A DNA stretch of 7,896 nt, taken from contig CAMLDR010000189.1 in NCBI GenBank assembly GCA_946478775.1, positions 1 through 7,896 on the forward strand, read 5' to 3'. Made by a program: the position numbers and the translations under genes. Source of the DNA: an uncultured Flavobacteriales bacterium (lineage in GTDB: Bacteria; Bacteroidota; Bacteroidia; Flavobacteriales; Crocinitomicaceae). The notes below the pieces were generated by a model. The model did no database searches and had not been told where the DNA came from. It was given only the letters and a program-made list of their open reading frames with translations. Shown here piece after piece: positions 6,288-7,896 of this stretch (the first letter of the stretch is position 1; each line of letters begins with the position of its first letter).

Positions 6288-7500
6288 ATGTTTTGAAAAA
6301 CAGCTTTGGATCACCTCCGCATTCAACTACAATTAGTGCGATAGTTAGGTTTCTGATTTCCATTGAGAATCTTCTTTTTGCTGTTTTGTAGCCGATGTTA
6401 TTGGCTTTTTTGTAGATTAAGATGAGCATTGCAACAATTAGAGTTACGTAAATCATGACCTGCATTCCATTTTTATTCAGTGACACTAAATGGCTGACAT
6501 TCAGTTCCTGTTTAATAAATCGAAAGAATACTTCAATATCCCATCGTTTTCTGTAGACCTGACTCACTTGCTGAGCACTTAATTCAAACTCATTGGTAAG
6601 TAACCAATATTCTTTTTCATCCACTTTATTTTTCACTATAATTAATCTGAACTCAGTATCAACAAGCTCTTCTTTATGATATTTTCCACCCGTTTTATTT
6701 GGGGTAGGAACTGCCTTATACACCTGTATCTTCGCATCCTTCACAAGCATTGCTTCTCCTAAATCTAATGGTTGATTTTCAACAATAAGATTCTCTTTTT
6801 CAATATATTTTCTACTATCTCTTATGCGAGCTACAAAAGAGATATTATTGCTACTGAAGTCTTTCATTATTTTAGCTGATTGAAAACCTCTGTCAATAAT
6901 GTAGATATTATTATGACCAGTTTCTTTTTTAACATGATTCATGATCACCTGCGGCAATGCAACATCCTCACTTGCATACGTTGCCTCGGTAAGGACTTCC
7001 AAACTTGAAGGTAAAATACCATCAAAAGAAACACCGTATTTAGTTAGCTTCTTTTTACCATTAACCAGCCCTTCCTTAAGTTTTCCTGTAGTATCACTAA
7101 TCATGGTGCTATCTACTCGAATGAGATTGTATTTTTCTTTTTCGGTAGAAGAATAATAGCTTGAAAACTGATCATAAATGCAATCGTATATTTGTTTAAA
7201 GTAATCGGGATCTATTTTGGATAACCGCTCCGATATTGAACTTCTACGAATACTTTCATCTTCATTGAGGTTAAAAAGCTGTTTGAAGAATGGATCGTTG
7301 AAAGTGTCCTCCAAGCTCCGTTGACTCAAACGTTCATTTTCCAGGACTCCATACATCAATAAATAAAACAGTTTTTGACCGTGTAAAACCTTTGCATAAT
7401 GATCCACTTTAGTTGTTGATGAAAGATTAGCCATAAGGCTCTCAGGGATGACTTGGAGTAAATCATTTACTCCGACTTTATGATCTTTAAATACTGACAT
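6286..7500 (-). CDS. IS4-family DDE transposase
   Basis: This intact 404-residue transposase catalyses cut-and-paste movement of the element that carries it. The DDE triad is visible as Asp130 (RVDST), Asp203 (IIDRG) and Glu323. The last lies in the IS4-family YREK signature: Tyr316, Arg319, Glu323 and Lys330 with the expected 2, 3 and 6-residue spacings (YRKRWDIEVFFRFIK). The first 80 or so residues form an N-terminal helical region with LSQRSLEDTF, probably involved in binding the ends. A beta-strand-rich insertion appears to lie at about 215-300 between the second Asp and the Glu, as in other IS4 members. No frameshift or internal stop is seen, and the length is normal for the family. The ATG at 7500 gives the MSVFKDHKVG start, with a candidate promoter just upstream inside the element. 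The gene fills nearly all the space between the inverted repeats. Confidence 0.95.
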   Translation of the reverse strand: MSVFKDHKVGVNDLLQVIPESLMANLSSTTKVDHYAKVLHGQKLFYLLMYGVLENERLSQRSLEDTFNDPFFKQLFNLNEDESIRRSSISERLSKIDPDYFKQIYDCIYDQFSSYYSSTEKEKYNLIRVDSTMISDTTGKLKEGLVNGKKKLTKYGVSFDGILPSSLEVLTEATYASEDVALPQVIMNHVKKETGHNNIYIIDRGFQSAKIMKDFSSNNISFVARIRDSRKYIEKENLIVENQPLDLGEAMLVKDAKIQVYKAVPTPNKTGGKYHKEELVDTEFRLIIVKNKVDEKEYWLLTNEFELSAQQVSQVYRKRWDIEVFFRFIKQELNVSHLVSLNKNGMQVMIYVTLIVAMLILIYKKANNIGYKTAKRRFSMEIRNLTIALIVVECGGDPKLFFKT

Positions 7501-7520
7501 ATATCATTGATTATCAGTAA

Positions 7521-7551
7521 TAAAGATATGAAATTTGAGTTCCATAAACAA
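7521..7551 (-). promoter_or_regulatory. Candidate transposase promoter
   Basis: On the - strand TTG (7551-7549) is followed after 20 bases by TATCTTTA (7528-7521), one mismatch from the Bacteroidota -7 consensus TAnnTTTG. It lies about 20 bases upstream of the transposase ATG and inside the element, downstream of the right-end terminator hairpin, so it would be protected from outside transcription. The mismatch and the AT-rich background make this tentative. Confidence 0.35.
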
Positions 7552-7605
7552 GATAATTATGTGGTTTTCAAATAGTTATATAAACATTTGATTGTGAATA
7601 AGAAC

Positions 7606-7634
7606 AAAAAAGTCGGAAGAAAAAATCTTCCGAC
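7606..7634 (-). terminator. Inward-facing terminator, right IS end; probably terminates dnaJ
   Basis: On the - strand GTCGGAAGA (7634-7626), a 5-T loop and TCTTCCGAC (7620-7612) form a perfect 9-bp stem followed by a run of six T residues (7611-7606): a classical intrinsic terminator. It lies 49 bases after the dnaJ stop and faces it, so it should end dnaJ transcripts and keep them out of the transposase gene. No other terminator is visible between the dnaJ stop and the element. Confidence 0.8.
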
Positions 7635-7664
7635 CATGTGTGCGATTAATCGCGTGCCTACTGT
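7626..7664 (-). repeat. Right terminal inverted repeat of the insertion sequence
   Basis: Complement of the left end with 36 of 39 positions matching. It contains the palindrome GCGATTAATCGC at 7642-7653 and one arm of the right terminator hairpin. The outermost shared bases are ACAGTAGG, read inward from 7664. Confidence 0.93.
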
Positions 7665-7682
7665 CAATTATTTTAGTCCCGT

Positions 7683-7896
7683 TTACTGGAACATATCCTT
7701 CATACGCTGAAAGAATCCTTTTTCATTTTGTCCGGGACTTGGTTTGAAATTTTCACTTGATTTCAATTTTTCCAAAATCTCTTTTTCTTCTTTACTCACT
7801 TTTTTCGGCGTCCAGACATTGATGTGAACGAACAAATCTCCTTGTCCGTACCCTTGAAGTACCGGCAATCCTTTTCCTTTCAGTCGAAGCATTTTC
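7683..7896 (-). CDS. dnaJ: Molecular chaperone DnaJ, C-terminal fragment
   Basis: The frame is open to the right edge, and 71 residues are visible before the TAA at 7683-7685. The segment KMLRLKGKGLPVL, then GYGQGDLFVHINVWTPKK and SKEEKEILEKL, is the diagnostic end of DnaJ (Hsp40): the last strands of the second substrate-binding C-terminal domain and the linker helix to the dimerisation tail. The final FFQRMKDMFQ-type ending is normal for Bacteroidota DnaJ, so the 3' end is complete. The J-domain (HPD motif), G/F region and zinc-finger repeats lie beyond the window. DnaJ stimulates DnaK ATPase and delivers unfolded clients to it in the cytoplasm. The gene reads toward the insertion sequence, which starts 18 bases after the stop. 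Confidence 0.93.
   Translation of the reverse strand, partial: KMLRLKGKGLPVLQGYGQGDLFVHINVWTPKKVSKEEKEILEKLKSSENFKPSPGQNEKGFFQRMKDMFQ

Larger units (their letters stand above)
6231..7664 (-). mobile_element. Complete IS4-family insertion sequence, 1434 bp
   Basis: The element is bounded by near-perfect 39-bp inverted repeats that begin ACAGTAGGCACGCGATTAAT and contains one intact transposase gene. It sits between the dnaJ stop (7683) and the protease start (6199), all on the same strand. Its coding sequence looks AT-richer than the neighbouring genes, which suits an acquired element. The outer boundaries are set by where identity of the two ends stops (6231 and 7664). The flanking bases, TTTTAAA on the left and CAATTAT on the right, do not show the direct target duplication expected for this family. 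Everything needed for mobility seems intact. Family assignment rests on the transposase motifs; the exact IS name cannot be given without a database. Confidence 0.92.

Noticed and set aside
6286..7500. Possible frameshifted or degraded transposase
   Set aside because: The frame is continuous for 404 codons with the full DDE triad and YREK signature, so it is intact.
6231..7664. IS-borne hairpins as a CRISPR array or attachment site
   Set aside because: There are only two copies, in inverted orientation at the two ends of one transposase gene. They are terminal inverted repeats, not spaced direct repeats.
1..7896. A new multi-gene defence, biosynthetic or mobile system
   Set aside because: Apart from one insertion sequence, the genes are familiar chromosomal families. 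No cluster of unknown genes, reverse transcriptase, nuclease, recombinase or structured non-coding RNA could be supported.

Overview
The window looks like the chromosome of a member of the Bacteroidota, probably a flavobacterium-like bacterium. The evidence is moderate-to-low GC, A-rich leaders without Shine-Dalgarno sequences, a match to the Bacteroidota -7 promoter element TAnnTTTG upstream of one gene, a Bacteroidota-style sigma-54 activator with GAFTSA, a short 297-residue Ppx/GppA protein, and an IS4-family transposase of a type I associate with this phylum. Genus cannot be fixed from the sequence.

Layout. Positions 1-190 hold the 3' end of an unrecognised gene on the + strand. It is followed by a small + strand lipoprotein gene (305-742). 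Two palindromes lie at 746-799 where this gene converges with the next. Everything downstream is on the - strand: a sigma-54-type response regulator without a DNA-binding domain (815-1984); a tight three-gene run made of an ABC ATPase (4308-5231), its ABC-2 permease (3029-4318) and a Ppx/GppA phosphatase (2134-3027); a CPBP-family intramembrane protease (5288-6199); a complete 1434-bp IS4-family insertion sequence (6231-7664); and the 3' end of dnaJ (7683-7896).

How the parts fit. The ATPase and permease overlap and form a NatAB-like exporter. The phosphatase starts one base after the permease stop, so the three are probably co-transcribed. The insertion sequence lies between dnaJ and the protease gene, which would otherwise be about 50 bp apart on the same strand. 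Each end of the element carries a 39-bp inverted repeat containing a small palindrome, followed by a terminator-like hairpin pointing inward, so outside transcription should be stopped before it reaches the transposase. The right hairpin probably now terminates dnaJ.

No CRISPR array, tRNA, rRNA, defence system or prophage is visible. Apart from the insertion sequence this is an ordinary chromosomal region. The most interesting points are the architecture of the IS ends, the similarity of their palindrome to the intergenic palindrome at 766-799, the lack of a visible target duplication, and the regulator that lacks its DNA-binding domain.
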